64,000 bases of DNA from Oceanimonas sp052119705 (GCF_052119705.1 NZ_JBGQOP010000001.1:62001-126000); one strand, 5' to 3'. Positions 27,019 to 36,634 are shown, counted from the first letter of the stretch. The notes: generated from the sequence alone by a model not told the origin. Numbers and translations: made by a program.

Positions 27019-27636
27019 TCAATTCATCCAACGGCCTTGGTTACGCCTTCTACGGCGCAGCGGAATCAAAGGCAGCAAGAAACCCACCAGTGCACCAATG
27101 CCGGCCACTATGCCGCCATTGATTAACCAGTCGAGGCGTATGCGATGCTCTTTATCGTCCATTAAGCTGGTGAGGCGTAGATTCTCGCTCTCCAACTTAT
27201 CGTGCTGGGCGCGCAGCTGGTCGAGCTCAATTTGTTGTTCGGCCAGTGCCTGATCTTGCAGTTGCAGACGATTAGTTTTATCCACTATGTCTTGTTCGTG
27301 GCGTTCATCCACCGAGCTTAATTGTTCTTTGGTGGTTTTTAGCGAGTCTGCTAGCTTAGCCGCCTTGGAGCGAAAGCTTTCTGTGTTTTGCACAAACTCG
27401 CCCTCTACCCAGCCGGTGCGACCCTCTGCGTCACGAATGTGCACGTATTTGGTTTGTGGGTCGCGAGCCAGTTCGGTGACAGTTTCACCGGCCTTAATCG
27501 AGCCTAAAATGCGGAATTTATTGCTGGGGCCCGCATGCAGGTATGCGTACACGTCATCAGATATATAGCGGGCGGCGTGCGCCGTATTCAGCCAAGTGAG
27601 GCTGCACAGCAAGGCCATAAGAAGTTTCAATTTCAC
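27019..27636 (-). CDS. ygiM: SH3-domain periplasmic/membrane protein YgiM
   Basis: 205 aa, the E. coli YgiM architecture (TIGR04211 type). N-terminal signal peptide (MKLKLLMALLCSLTWLNTAHA); a bacterial SH3 domain (about 24-90; VYAYLHAGPSNKFRILGSIK, GRTGWVEGEFV); a coiled coil (about 95-165); one C-terminal membrane helix (about 170-190, GGIVAGIGALVGFLLPLIPL), then an Arg-rich tail. Function is not established; it may act at the cell wall. In E. coli it sits beside cca; here the Sec/fdo/putA block lies between them. Confidence 0.9.
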   Translation of the reverse strand: MKLKLLMALLCSLTWLNTAHAARYISDDVYAYLHAGPSNKFRILGSIKAGETVTELARDPQTKYVHIRDAEGRTGWVEGEFVQNTESFRSKAAKLADSLKTTKEQLSSVDERHEQDIVDKTNRLQLQDQALAEQQIELDQLRAQHDKLESENLRLTSLMDDKEHRIRLDWLINGGIVAGIGALVGFLLPLIPLRRRRRNQGRWMN

Positions 27637-27689
27637 TTAATGTTCCTTCACTCTCTTTAATACATCATGGTAATGGCTGCGAGGGGGCA

Positions 27690-27720
27690 GGACAAGAAGA
27701 AGGGGGCACTCAGGCCCCCT
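27690..27720 (-). terminator. Probable terminator after the phosphate transporter gene
   Basis: On the minus strand AGGGGGC (27720-27714) and GCCCCCT (27707-27701) pair over a 6-nt loop, followed by the imperfect T tract TCTTCTTG. It lies 23 nt after the pit stop. Confidence 0.55.
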
Positions 27721-27742
27721 CAAAACATCCGTTAATGTGCGT

Positions 27743-29008
27743 TTAGTTAAAGCACCATTGGATAATATAGAAGAAAACAATGGCCAAGATAGCACCGGCA
27801 GGTAGGGTGACCACCCAAGAAATCACTATATTACGCAGTACATTAAGGTTTAGTGCCGCTATGCCACGCGCCAAACCCACACCCATTACCGCACCCACTA
27901 ACGTCTGGGTCGTAGAAATGGGTAAGCCAGTACCGGATGCGATCACCACTGTCGCAGCCGTGGCTAATTGGGCTGCAAAACCGCGACTCGGTGTTAAGTG
28001 GGTGATGCCAGTACCCACGGTCGCCATCACTTTATGACCCATGGATGCCAGACCGATAACTATACCCACGCCACCCAAAGGCAAAATCCACCAAGCAATA
28101 CTGGATTTAGCGGCAATTTCACCAGAGCTTTGCACTATGCTCACCACGGCAGACAGTGGGCCTATGGCGTTGGCTACGTCGTTTGAACCGTGAGCAAAGG
28201 CCATGGCGCAGGCGGTGACTATCATCAAGATGCCAAACACCTTTTCCACGTTGGTGTATTGCATGGATTTGTCGTCTTCGCTGTCGTATTGCTTGCGCTT
28301 GATATAAAAGCCGCACAATAGCGCCGAAGCCAAAGATAACCCGGTAGACAGCACTAAGCTTTCTGTGTTGCTCATATCCAAGCCGACGTGCTTAAGTCCC
28401 TTCTGTAAGGTGACTAAACAAATCACCATCACCGTCATGAAGATATAAGCGGGGACGTATCTCTTAGCGGCCGCCAGCGGTTTGTCGGCGTTAAAAATAA
28501 GCCGTTGCACACTGATAAAGATAAAGTAAGCCAATAGCCCAGAAAGAGCCGGTGTGACCACCCAAGAGCCCACTATGCCACCCACCTTGCTCCAGTGCAC
28601 CGCACTCGAACCCAAAGACACCAGTGCAAAGCCGATAATGGCGCCAATGATGGTGTGGGTAGTGGAAACAGGCCAGCCAAAGTAAGAGGCCACTAATAGC
28701 CAAGTGCCTGAGGCTAATAGCGAGGCTATCATGCCGAACACTAACAGATCTGGATGGCCCGCATAGGCCGCAGAATCTATGATGCCGTCTTTGATGGTGG
28801 CGGTGACTTCACCACCGGCCAAGTAAGCCCCGGCGAATTCAAAAACCATGGCGATAATAATCGCCTGCTTGATAGTCAGCGAGCGGGTGCCCACTGATGT
28901 GCCCATGGCGTTTGCCACATCGTTAGCACCTATACCCCAAGCCATAAAAAAGCCAAAGGCCGCAGCTATCAAAATCAGCAGGGTGCCGTAGTTAGCAATG
29001 ATATCCAT
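27743..29008 (-). CDS. pitA: PiT-family inorganic phosphate transporter
   Basis: Proton- or sodium-coupled phosphate (metal-phosphate) importer in the inner membrane. 421 aa. The duplicated PiT signature is present in both halves: GANDVANAMGTSVGTRSLT near the N-terminus and AFAHGSNDVANAIGPLSAVV in the second half. About ten hydrophobic segments, with a hydrophilic loop near 240-255. The DUF47 protein gene lies 21 nt upstream on the same strand, the usual two-gene Pit operon. The pitA/pitB distinction cannot be made. Confidence 0.93.
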   Translation of the reverse strand: MDIIANYGTLLILIAAAFGFFMAWGIGANDVANAMGTSVGTRSLTIKQAIIIAMVFEFAGAYLAGGEVTATIKDGIIDSAAYAGHPDLLVFGMIASLLASGTWLLVASYFGWPVSTTHTIIGAIIGFALVSLGSSAVHWSKVGGIVGSWVVTPALSGLLAYFIFISVQRLIFNADKPLAAAKRYVPAYIFMTVMVICLVTLQKGLKHVGLDMSNTESLVLSTGLSLASALLCGFYIKRKQYDSEDDKSMQYTNVEKVFGILMIVTACAMAFAHGSNDVANAIGPLSAVVSIVQSSGEIAAKSSIAWWILPLGGVGIVIGLASMGHKVMATVGTGITHLTPSRGFAAQLATAATVVIASGTGLPISTTQTLVGAVMGVGLARGIAALNLNVLRNIVISWVVTLPAGAILAIVFFYIIQWCFN

Positions 29009-29029
29009 TTTTGTACCTTGTTATGTCGC

Positions 29030-29710
29030 TCAGGAACGAGTCAGCATTAGCTCTAAACGGGCACCCACCCGTTCGGCTTGATCTGCAAGCTCACCGACCC
29101 ACTCAATGATTTTATATAAAAACATGATATCGATAGGGTTATAACCATCCTCAATGAGATGCAGCTGTTTGCGCAGCTTAGCTTGCATCACATCGGTATC
29201 ATCTTCTATGCGATCAAGTTGGTTGATCATATCGGAGACCAAGTCCATTTCGCGGCCCTTAAAGCCGGTTTCTAACAGCTCGTCGAGTTCGTCAATGGCT
29301 TTAGCTGCCTGTGCGGTCGCATCAATACACCGGCTGAGGTAAAGCATAAAGGCAGATTGGAGTGGCAGCGGAATGGCCATCTGGCGACCAATAATACGGC
29401 CTGAGATGTCTTTCGCTTTATTAGCAATCTTATCTTGTTGGGTAAGCAGCTCTAACATGTCGGTACGTGCGACCGGCATGAACAGACCGCGAGGCAGTTT
29501 GAGACGGATTTCCCGTTTCAAGGCATCGGCTTCCCGTTCGAGCTGAGAAATATGACGCTGAATAAGCTCCGCCTGTTCCCAGTCTCGAACCCACATGGCA
29601 TCGAAGAAAGGAATTAATTGCTGTGCAGCTTCATGGACTTTCGCCACATGCTTTTGCAGCGGCTTAATAGGAGACTTAGCAAAAAGCCCTAAAATAGTAT
29701 TTACTGACAT
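29030..29710 (-). CDS. DUF47 (PhoU-like) Pit accessory protein
   Basis: 226 aa, full length for the TIGR00153/DUF47 family, a PhoU-like helical protein encoded with Pit transporters and thought to regulate phosphate uptake. Family features: N-terminal NTILGLFAKSPIKPLQKH, LEREADALKREIRLKLPRGL, PVARTDMLELLTQQDKIANK, and C-terminal IMFLYKIIEWVGELADQAER. Cytoplasmic, no signal peptide. Co-transcribed with the downstream transporter. Confidence 0.9.
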   Translation of the reverse strand: MSVNTILGLFAKSPIKPLQKHVAKVHEAAQQLIPFFDAMWVRDWEQAELIQRHISQLEREADALKREIRLKLPRGLFMPVARTDMLELLTQQDKIANKAKDISGRIIGRQMAIPLPLQSAFMLYLSRCIDATAQAAKAIDELDELLETGFKGREMDLVSDMINQLDRIEDDTDVMQAKLRKQLHLIEDGYNPIDIMFLYKIIEWVGELADQAERVGARLELMLTRS

Positions 29711-29877
29711 GGTTAGCCCTGTGTCGGTGAAAAAACACTCGATACATCAATGTGGCGCGAATGGTAACTTAACTATAAAGGCAAGAAAACAGCATTTTTT
29801 GTAATACTCTTACTTCTGTCTCTTGTTATTTATTTTTCACATTAAAAATCAACTAGTTGAGAATTTAGAACGCGCCT

Positions 29878-30870
29878 ATGAATACTGAAATAGAGCTAAA
29901 ATTTCTGGTTTCACCTGAGTTTGTTAGCAATTTACCGACGTTGTTAACTGGCTATGAAATCCGCCAATATGACCAAAAAAACCTAAAAAACACCTACTTT
30001 GATACGCCAGATTTAGCGCTGGGTAAGTTAAAAGCTGGGCTGCGCGTGCGCGATAAAAACGGCAAATTAGAGCAAACGGTAAAGCTGGCAGGCAGCCAAG
30101 TGGCAGGCTTGCATCAGCGGCCAGAATACAATCTTGACCTCACCGTCCCTGAGCCCGATCTAAGCCAGTTTCCATCAGATATTTGGCCTGCCGACTTTTC
30201 GGTCAGCCAAGTGCAAGCCGACTTACGGCCGTTATTCAGTACCGACTTTGTGCGTGAGCGCTGGTTAGTAGTTGTTAACCATACGGAGATTGAGCTGGCG
30301 CTAGATCGAGGTCAGGTAAGAGCAGGGCTACAGCAAGCCGCCATTCAAGAGTTAGAGTTGGAGCTAGTGAGCGGTGAGGTAGCCGGATTATTTGCTCTAG
30401 CCGAGCAACTGCTGAGCCAAGGCGGTTTGCGTCTATCCGATGTGTCAAAGGCGCAGCGCGGTTATCAACTGGCTGGCTTGGCGGCGGGGCCACAGCTGCA
30501 ACAGCTTAGTTTTTCAGGCCATAGGCCCGCCCAAGATAAGCGGGCCTTGCTGGCATTGTTAGAACAAGGCGTTGAGCACTGGCAACACCATGAACAAGGC
30601 GTGCTGATGCAGAGTGTAGCAAGCAACGAAGGCGAGAAAGCGCTTTGGCTCGCCCAAGTGCGTGCCGGTGTTGAGCTTGTGACACAGACACTGGTGTCGT
30701 TAAAAGCCACGAGTCGTATCCCTCAGCTTAACCTTTGGCTTGACGATTTAGCTTGGTTACAAGCGCAATTACTAACGGATACTGGGGTTGAGGCGTTATT
30801 CTACAGCGCCCGCTATGGCCGTTTATTGTTGCAGCTAGCTCACTATCTATATACCCAAAGCGGTCATTAA
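29878..30870 (+). CDS. ygiF: CYTH-domain triphosphatase (YgiF-like) with shortened CHAD region
   Basis: Hydrolyses inorganic triphosphate in E. coli. 330 aa against about 433 in E. coli YgiF. The CYTH domain (about 1-205) is intact: ExExK motif E4-I-E-L-K8, NTYFDTPDLAL, KAGLRVRDKNGKLEQTVK, ELELELVSGE, LSDVSKAQRGYQL. The following region (about 215-330) is only a partial CHAD-like helical domain, so polyphosphate-binding may be reduced. Immediately upstream of glnE, as in E. coli. Confidence 0.9.
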   Translation: MNTEIELKFLVSPEFVSNLPTLLTGYEIRQYDQKNLKNTYFDTPDLALGKLKAGLRVRDKNGKLEQTVKLAGSQVAGLHQRPEYNLDLTVPEPDLSQFPSDIWPADFSVSQVQADLRPLFSTDFVRERWLVVVNHTEIELALDRGQVRAGLQQAAIQELELELVSGEVAGLFALAEQLLSQGGLRLSDVSKAQRGYQLAGLAAGPQLQQLSFSGHRPAQDKRALLALLEQGVEHWQHHEQGVLMQSVASNEGEKALWLAQVRAGVELVTQTLVSLKATSRIPQLNLWLDDLAWLQAQLLTDTGVEALFYSARYGRLLLQLAHYLYTQSGH

Positions 30871-30971
30871 GTGCGGCATAAACCAGTAGTCTGAACTAAC
30901 AATCAGTACCAATAACGTGATTTATGTAAGTACTTGCTTACCTTAATCAGGACATATATTAAGGATACTCC

Positions 30972-33848
30972 ATGGTTGCCATGCCAGCCTTACTGCAAAT
31001 TCAGGCTGATAAATACTGGTCGCGCTTCAAAGAGCGCGCGCCTGAGGTGGTTGAGCAATTATCAATTGGGCGAGCCGCTCAGCTGAAAATGTTGTTTGCT
31101 TGCAGTGACTTTGCCGCCCAGAGCCTGTGCCAGCAACCCGAACTGGCGTTGGAGTTTGATGATGCCACCGAGCTTTATCACGCGGATCGCGCCGCGACTT
31201 ATGGCCCTTTACTTGCCGCCAAGCTCAATGACGTGACCGATGAAGCCAGAGTGCTGCGCACCTTGCGCCAGTTTCGCCGTAAGCAATTATTGCTCATTGC
31301 TTGGCGAGAAATGCTGCTCGGTGGTGAGGTGGAAGAAAGCTTTGTGCATATCTCTGCCTTGGCGGATACCTTGATCTTGGCGGCCTATCGTTGGTTTTAC
31401 CAAAGGCTATGTAGTGAGCTGGGCACGCCAACCGATGCTAATGGCAAAGCGGTGCCGCTGTTGATTATTGGCATGGGCAAGTTGGGCGGACGGGAGCTGA
31501 ACTTTTCCTCAGATATCGACCTGATCTTTACCTTTCCTCATAACGGCGTGACTCAAGGTGGCCGGCGGGAGCTGGCTAATCAGCAATTTTTTATCCGCCT
31601 CGGCCAAAAGCTGGTGAATGCGCTGCATCAAACTACGGCGGATGGTCAGGTATACAGAGTCGATATGCGATTGCGGCCCTTTGGTGAGTCGGGCCCGCTG
31701 GCGGTGAGCTTTAACGCCATGGAAGAATATTACCAAAACCATGGTCGCACTTGGGAGCGCTATGCCATGGTGAAGGCGCGGATTATTAACGGCGAAGGCC
31801 GATACAGCGACCAACTGCGCGCCATGCTCAGGCCTTTTGTTTTTCGCCGCTACATCGATTTTGGTGTGATTGACTCATTGCGCCAGATGAAAGCCATGAT
31901 CGCCGCCGAAGTCCGCCGTAAAGGCCTACACGACAACATCAAGCTGGGTGCGGGTGGCATTCGGGAAATCGAATTTATTACTCAAGTGTTTCAGCTGATC
32001 CGCGGCGGGCGCGAACCCTCATTGCAAGTGCGCCACTTGCCCGTCGCTTTGGCGGCCATTGCCGCGCTGGGCGATTTAACGAGCGAAGATGCCGAACAAT
32101 TGCACCACAGCTATCGCTTACTGCGCCGCGTTGAGAATTTCTTGCAGGCTTTTGACGATCAGCAAACCCAAACGCTACCTTTTGATGAATTGAACCAAGC
32201 GCGTTTGGCTTGGCTGACCGGTCATGACGATTGGTCTGCCTGCTATCAAGCGATACAAGCCACCATGAGCCGCGTGCATCGCCAGTTCGAGGGCTTAATT
32301 GGTGATAATACTGAAGCTGAAGAAGAAGGTGCGCCGCAAATTTGGTTTGATATTTGGCAAACCGAGCTGAATGAAGCCGAGCTGTTGCCCTTGCTGCAAG
32401 AGCAAGGTTTAAACGAGCTTAACGCTCGTGGGCTGGCGACCGGGCTGCTGAGCTTTAAAAGCGAATATTCTCGTCGCGCCATGGGACCGCAAGGGCGCCA
32501 AGCGCTCGATAAACTAATGCCGGTGTTGCTTGATAAAATTCACGGCACAGAAACCCCCAATCGGCTATTTGCCCGTGTACAGCATATCTTGCTGCATATC
32601 GTCACACGAACCGCCTATTTGCAGCTGTTGGTCGAAAATACCAATGCGCTAAAGCAACTACTGCGCTTGTGTGAGGCGAGCTCTTTGGTGGCCGAGCAAT
32701 TGGCGCGCTTTCCGATTTTGCTCGACGAGCTGTTACTGCCGCAAACTCTGTATAAGCCGATCCCACTCGAATGCTATCGCGATGAATTGCGCCAATTCTT
32801 GCTGCGCGTGCCCGAAGAAGACGTAGAGCAACAAATGGAAGCACTGCGCCAATTTAAGCAAATTCAATTGCTGCGCATCGCCGCCGCCGATATTGCGGGT
32901 ACCTTGCCGTTAATGAAAGTGAGTGACCACTTAACTTGGCTGGCCGAAGCCATTGTTGATGAAGTGGTGAATCAGGCGTGGGTGCAAATGACCGAGCGCC
33001 ACGGCGTGCCAGCAGAACTCGCTCATAGCACTGAGCGCGGTTTTGGCGTGGTGGCTTATGGAAAGTTAGGCGGCATAGAGCTAGCTTATAGCTCGGATCT
33101 GGATCTGGTGTTTGTGCAGCAATCGGGTTTGAGTGGCCACACTAATGGCCCACGGCCGTTAGATGTACGCCAATTTTACCTGCGCTTAGCCCAGCGCATT
33201 ATTCATTTGTTCAGCTCTCGAACCGCCAGCGGCGTGCTGTATGAGCTAGACATGCGGCTGCGGCCCAGTGGCGATTCCGGGCTGATGGTGATCCCGCATG
33301 ATGCCTATCAGCAGTATCTGTTGCATCAAGCTTGGGTATGGGAGCTACAAGCCTTAGTGCGCAGCCGCTTTATTGTGGGTGATGCACGACTAGCGCAGGC
33401 TTTTATTGGTATTCGCCAACAGGCATTGAGCCAAATTCGGGATCGCACTGCGCTGGCGGCTGAAGTGATCAAGATGCGGGAAAAAATGCGCGAGCATTTA
33501 ATCAAGGGTAACCAAGACGAGTTTGACTTAAAGCAATCGCCAGGTGGCTTGGTGGATATCGAATTTTTAACTCAGTATTTGGTGCTGGCCTTTGGTCACG
33601 ATCATGCCAAGGCACTCACCCGCTGGTCGGACAATATCCGTATTTTGGACGCCACAGTGGCGGTGGGCTTACTGGAAGAACAAGAAGTCGAACGCCTGAA
33701 AACCGCTTACTGCGCCATTCGTAACCGCGGGCACCGCCTAAGTTTGCTCGACGAGCCGGGCCGCGTGCCGGATACGGAGCTGCGCACAGAGCGGGAGTGG
33801 GTGGTGGCAAGTTGGCAGAAGTGGCTGAAAAACAAGCCGGAAGCTTGA
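30972..33848 (+). CDS. glnE: Bifunctional glutamine synthetase adenylyltransferase/adenylyl-removing enzyme
   Basis: Adenylylates and deadenylylates glutamine synthetase in response to PII and glutamine. 958 aa, close to E. coli 946. Two nucleotidyltransferase domains: IGMGKLGGRELNFSSDIDL near residue 165 (removing domain) and AYGKLGGIELAYSSDLDLVF near 695 (adenylylating domain). Each is followed by a helical domain with GGIREIEFITQVFQ and GGLVDIEFLTQYLV. AAGGATACTCC precedes the chosen ATG. The stop codon lies in a GAAGCTN heptad run. Confidence 0.97.
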   Translation: MVAMPALLQIQADKYWSRFKERAPEVVEQLSIGRAAQLKMLFACSDFAAQSLCQQPELALEFDDATELYHADRAATYGPLLAAKLNDVTDEARVLRTLRQFRRKQLLLIAWREMLLGGEVEESFVHISALADTLILAAYRWFYQRLCSELGTPTDANGKAVPLLIIGMGKLGGRELNFSSDIDLIFTFPHNGVTQGGRRELANQQFFIRLGQKLVNALHQTTADGQVYRVDMRLRPFGESGPLAVSFNAMEEYYQNHGRTWERYAMVKARIINGEGRYSDQLRAMLRPFVFRRYIDFGVIDSLRQMKAMIAAEVRRKGLHDNIKLGAGGIREIEFITQVFQLIRGGREPSLQVRHLPVALAAIAALGDLTSEDAEQLHHSYRLLRRVENFLQAFDDQQTQTLPFDELNQARLAWLTGHDDWSACYQAIQATMSRVHRQFEGLIGDNTEAEEEGAPQIWFDIWQTELNEAELLPLLQEQGLNELNARGLATGLLSFKSEYSRRAMGPQGRQALDKLMPVLLDKIHGTETPNRLFARVQHILLHIVTRTAYLQLLVENTNALKQLLRLCEASSLVAEQLARFPILLDELLLPQTLYKPIPLECYRDELRQFLLRVPEEDVEQQMEALRQFKQIQLLRIAAADIAGTLPLMKVSDHLTWLAEAIVDEVVNQAWVQMTERHGVPAELAHSTERGFGVVAYGKLGGIELAYSSDLDLVFVQQSGLSGHTNGPRPLDVRQFYLRLAQRIIHLFSSRTASGVLYELDMRLRPSGDSGLMVIPHDAYQQYLLHQAWVWELQALVRSRFIVGDARLAQAFIGIRQQALSQIRDRTALAAEVIKMREKMREHLIKGNQDEFDLKQSPGGLVDIEFLTQYLVLAFGHDHAKALTRWSDNIRILDATVAVGLLEEQEVERLKTAYCAIRNRGHRLSLLDEPGRVPDTELRTEREWVVASWQKWLKNKPEA

Positions 33849-33909
33849 AGCTGAGAGCTGGAAGATTACACCGATTTTGTCTTTAAGTTTTTCTTCCCGC
33901 TTCCAGCTG
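33840..33909. repeat. Heptad runs at the convergent glnE/lpxL junction
   Basis: After glnE the 7-nt units GAAGCTT, GAAGCTG, AGAGCTG, GAAGATT run from 33840 to 33867 and begin inside the last codons. On the minus strand lpxL is followed by GCAGCTG, GAAGCGG, GAAGAAA. The facing runs allow AGCTGGAAG/CTTCCAGCT (33856-33864 and 33901-33909) to pair as a hairpin that may end transcription both ways. Confidence 0.6.
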
Positions 33910-33912
33910 CCA

Positions 33913-34848
33913 TTAATACCTATACGGCACCCCTTCCGGCGTGGTTTTAAAGCGTCTGTGTAGCCACATGTATTGTTCGGGTGCCAAGCGAATGGCCGCT
34001 TCGATGACCTGATTACTGGCGATGGCATCCGCAATGTCGTCGCCAACGGGGAAGTTGGTCATGGGGGCTTGAATTAATAACCGATAGCCATTTTTTTCAC
34101 GAATGGTAAAGCAGGGCAGGGTCACTGTGTTCTTCACGCGAGCCAAGGTGGCGGTGCCCGTGATAGTGGCCGCTTGCTCCACCGCAAAAAACGGCACAAA
34201 CACACTGGCGTGACTGCCGTAGTCATGATCCGGCGCGTACCAAAGGGCATCGCCTTGGCGCAGCGCTTTGAGCATACCTTTAATATTTAAACGATCCACT
34301 AAGTACTTGTTTGACCGGCAACGGCCCTCGACCTGTGCGTATTCCAATACCGCATTGGTATTAGGTCGGTACACGCCCACACCCGGGCGGTACAGCCCAA
34401 ATTGGCGAGCATTCAGTTCTAGCGTTAGAAAGTGTGCCGACAGCAGCAACATGCCCTTATGATTGGCCACGGCGGCATCCACATGCTCAGTGCCTTCCAT
34501 ACGGGTGATGGCACGCATCCGCCAATCTGGCCAAAACCAGGCCATGCCGGTTTCAAATACCGCACAGCCCACGCTCTCGAAATTAGCGGTGAGTATGCGC
34601 TCACGTTCAGCTTCATCCAGCTCAGGCAAAGCCAGCTCTAGATTGCGGCGGGCAATTTTTACTCTAGATTTTAATACGCGCATGGATAAGCGGCCCAAAG
34701 CGCGGCCGAATAGCATTTGCGCTCGCCACGGCAGCAAAGTCACTAACAGCCATAACAGGCTTAAGCCCAGCCAATTAACGGCGTAGCGAGGGTGTAATAG
34801 CGCTAAAGAAAAAGAAGAGGGTCGGGAGTCTTGCCCAGCTATTGCCAT
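33913..34848 (-). CDS. lpxL: Kdo2-lipid IVA lauroyltransferase LpxL
   Basis: Inner-membrane late acyltransferase of lipid A synthesis, transferring a secondary acyl chain (laurate in E. coli). 311 aa, family length. The catalytic HX4-D/E motif is AHFLTLELNARQFG; other family blocks are VGVYRPNTNAVLEY, LRQGDALWYAPDHDYG, VFVPFFAVEQAATITGT and the C-terminal APEQYMWLHRRFKTTPEGVP. One N-terminal hydrophobic anchor (about 22-45). The LpxL/LpxP choice rests on overall resemblance. Convergent with glnE. Confidence 0.92.
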   Translation of the reverse strand: MAIAGQDSRPSSFSLALLHPRYAVNWLGLSLLWLLVTLLPWRAQMLFGRALGRLSMRVLKSRVKIARRNLELALPELDEAERERILTANFESVGCAVFETGMAWFWPDWRMRAITRMEGTEHVDAAVANHKGMLLLSAHFLTLELNARQFGLYRPGVGVYRPNTNAVLEYAQVEGRCRSNKYLVDRLNIKGMLKALRQGDALWYAPDHDYGSHASVFVPFFAVEQAATITGTATLARVKNTVTLPCFTIREKNGYRLLIQAPMTNFPVGDDIADAIASNQVIEAAIRLAPEQYMWLHRRFKTTPEGVPYRY

Positions 34849-35166
34849 AAACCATGGTCGCCATAAAAAGTAATGTTGGAATTCTAATTAACTTAAAGGC
34901 CAAAGACCACCAATACACAAGTTAAGCGCCCAGCACCTAGCTCTCGGCGCCCAGCTAAAAAGATCAGCTTCTGCTAATTAGATGCTTTGTCTTTAACTAT
35001 TTTTATGTACTTGGTCTGTGTATCTAGCAATGAAAGAGTCATGGGAAAATGGTCTTGTTCTCGGTGTTTAGCTTTAGTTAGGCGCTCGGTGCAGGGCGCT
35101 GGGCGCTATGTTTTAAAGTCGTTTGTGATAAGATTTCGACTTTCCCTTGTGCAAAAGAGTGACACC
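34849..35166. other. Intergenic region with inverted GCGCCCAGC-type repeats
   Basis: 318 bp between divergent lpxL and hldE. It holds AGCGCCCAGCACC and GGCGCCCAGC (about 34924-34955), and in opposite orientation GGCGCTCGGTGC and GGGCGCTGGGCGCT (about 35080-35109), which could pair across about 125 bp. No supported gene; the open frame that runs into hldE from upstream has no homology. Confidence 0.5.
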
Positions 35167-36594
35167 ATGAAAATCAAGTTACCGGAATTCGATAGCGCTA
35201 ACGTGCTAGTGGTAGGCGATGTGATGTTAGACCGTTATTGGTCTGGCCCCACTAAACGCATTTCACCTGAGGCGCCGGTACCTGTGGTTAAGGTGGAACA
35301 CAATGAGGAGCGGCCTGGCGGCGCTGCCAACGTGGCGCTCAATATTGCGGCACTGGGTGCCAAGGCTCGCTTGCTAGGCTTAACCGGCGAAGATGAAGCG
35401 GCGGTCGCCTTACAAGATAAGATGCAAGGCGTAGGCGTAGAATGCGACTTTGTGCGCTTAAGCAGTCATCCAACTATTACTAAGCTGCGGATCATGAGCC
35501 GTAACCAGCAATTGCTGCGTTTAGATTTTGAAGACAGCTTTGGCCCAGATGATGCGGCGCCGTTAACCGAAAAAACCCGCCGCGCCTTAAGTCAAGCTGG
35601 GGTGCTGGTACTGTCTGATTACGCTAAAGGTGCACTCACTCAAGTACAGGCTTTGATCCAAGAAGCCAATGCCGTTGGCGTGCCGGTATTGGTGGATCCT
35701 AAAGGTTGTGACTTTGAAAAATATCGTGGCGCTACCTTGCTTACGCCCAATATGTCCGAATTTGAAGCCGTAGTCGGTCAGGTTAAAGATGAGCAGGACT
35801 TAGTTGCTCGCGGTCGTGAATTAATTAAAAAATTCGATTTCAAAGCGTTATTGGTTACGCGCTCTGAGCACGGCATGACCTTAATTCACGCCGACGATCA
35901 TGAATTGCACTTACCCGCTCAGGCGCACGAAGTGTTTGATGTAACCGGTGCCGGCGATACGGTAATTGCCACACTGGCCACCGCGCTTGCGGCAGGCCTG
36001 CACTTGGATGAAGCCTGTGCGCTGGCCAACGTGGCCGCCAGCATAGTAGTGGGCAAGCTTGGCACCTCAACTGTGTCCGCCATCGAGCTGGCCAACGTGT
36101 TATACGGTACGCCTGAGTCTGGCATGGGCGTGGTCACCGAGCAGCAGCTTAAGCAAGTAATGGACGCCGCGCGCCGCCGTGGTGAGAAGATCGTCATGAC
36201 CAACGGCTGCTTCGATATCTTGCACGCGGGGCATGTGTCGTATCTGAATCATGCGCGCAAGCTAGGCGACCGCTTAATAGTGGCGGTCAATACCGACGCC
36301 TCGGTACGCGCCCTCAAAGGCGATGGCCGCCCAGTGAATACCGTGGATCGCCGCATGGCGGTATTGGCAGGCTTAGGTGCCGTGGATTGGGTAGTGCCCT
36401 TTGCCGAAGATACGCCGCAGCGCCTTATCGCTGAAACCCTGCCAGACGTGCTGGTAAAAGGCGGCGATTATAAGCCCGAAGAGATCGCCGGCTTTGAAGA
36501 GGTAACCGCCAACGGCGGCGAAGTAAAAGTGCTGAACTTTGAAGAAGGCTGCTCCACCACCGCCATTATTCAAGCGATACGTACCCGGAGCTAA
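35167..36594 (+). CDS. hldE: Bifunctional heptose-7-phosphate kinase/heptose-1-phosphate adenylyltransferase HldE
   Basis: Makes ADP-heptose for the LPS inner core. 475 aa from the ATG at 35167 (MKIKLPEFDSANVLVVGDVM), matching E. coli length 477; the 60-codon upstream extension has no homology. N-terminal ribokinase-like domain (about 1-330) with GGAANVALNIAALG and FDVTGAGDTVIATLA. C-terminal cytidylyltransferase-type domain (from about 342) with TNGCFDILHAGHVSYL and GDGRPVN. After the stop, 7-nt units and then a strong terminator follow. Confidence 0.97.
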   Translation: MKIKLPEFDSANVLVVGDVMLDRYWSGPTKRISPEAPVPVVKVEHNEERPGGAANVALNIAALGAKARLLGLTGEDEAAVALQDKMQGVGVECDFVRLSSHPTITKLRIMSRNQQLLRLDFEDSFGPDDAAPLTEKTRRALSQAGVLVLSDYAKGALTQVQALIQEANAVGVPVLVDPKGCDFEKYRGATLLTPNMSEFEAVVGQVKDEQDLVARGRELIKKFDFKALLVTRSEHGMTLIHADDHELHLPAQAHEVFDVTGAGDTVIATLATALAAGLHLDEACALANVAASIVVGKLGTSTVSAIELANVLYGTPESGMGVVTEQQLKQVMDAARRRGEKIVMTNGCFDILHAGHVSYLNHARKLGDRLIVAVNTDASVRALKGDGRPVNTVDRRMAVLAGLGAVDWVVPFAEDTPQRLIAETLPDVLVKGGDYKPEEIAGFEEVTANGGEVKVLNFEEGCSTTAIIQAIRTRS

Positions 36595-36615
36595 GACCTA
36601 GCCGCAAGCGGTAAG
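36588..36615 (+). repeat. Heptad array overlapping the hldE stop
   Basis: Units GAGCTAA, GACCTAG, CCGCAAG, CGGTAAG; the first contains the native TAA, the second TAG and the fourth TAA. The match to a strict 7-nt repeat is weaker than in the GTGAGG arrays. Confidence 0.5.
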
Positions 36616-36634
36616 AAAAAAAAACCAGCTAACC

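Noticed and set aside
34987..35166. 60-residue N-terminal extension of hldE
   Set aside because: It does not match the family, and the protein from 35167 has the standard start and length.
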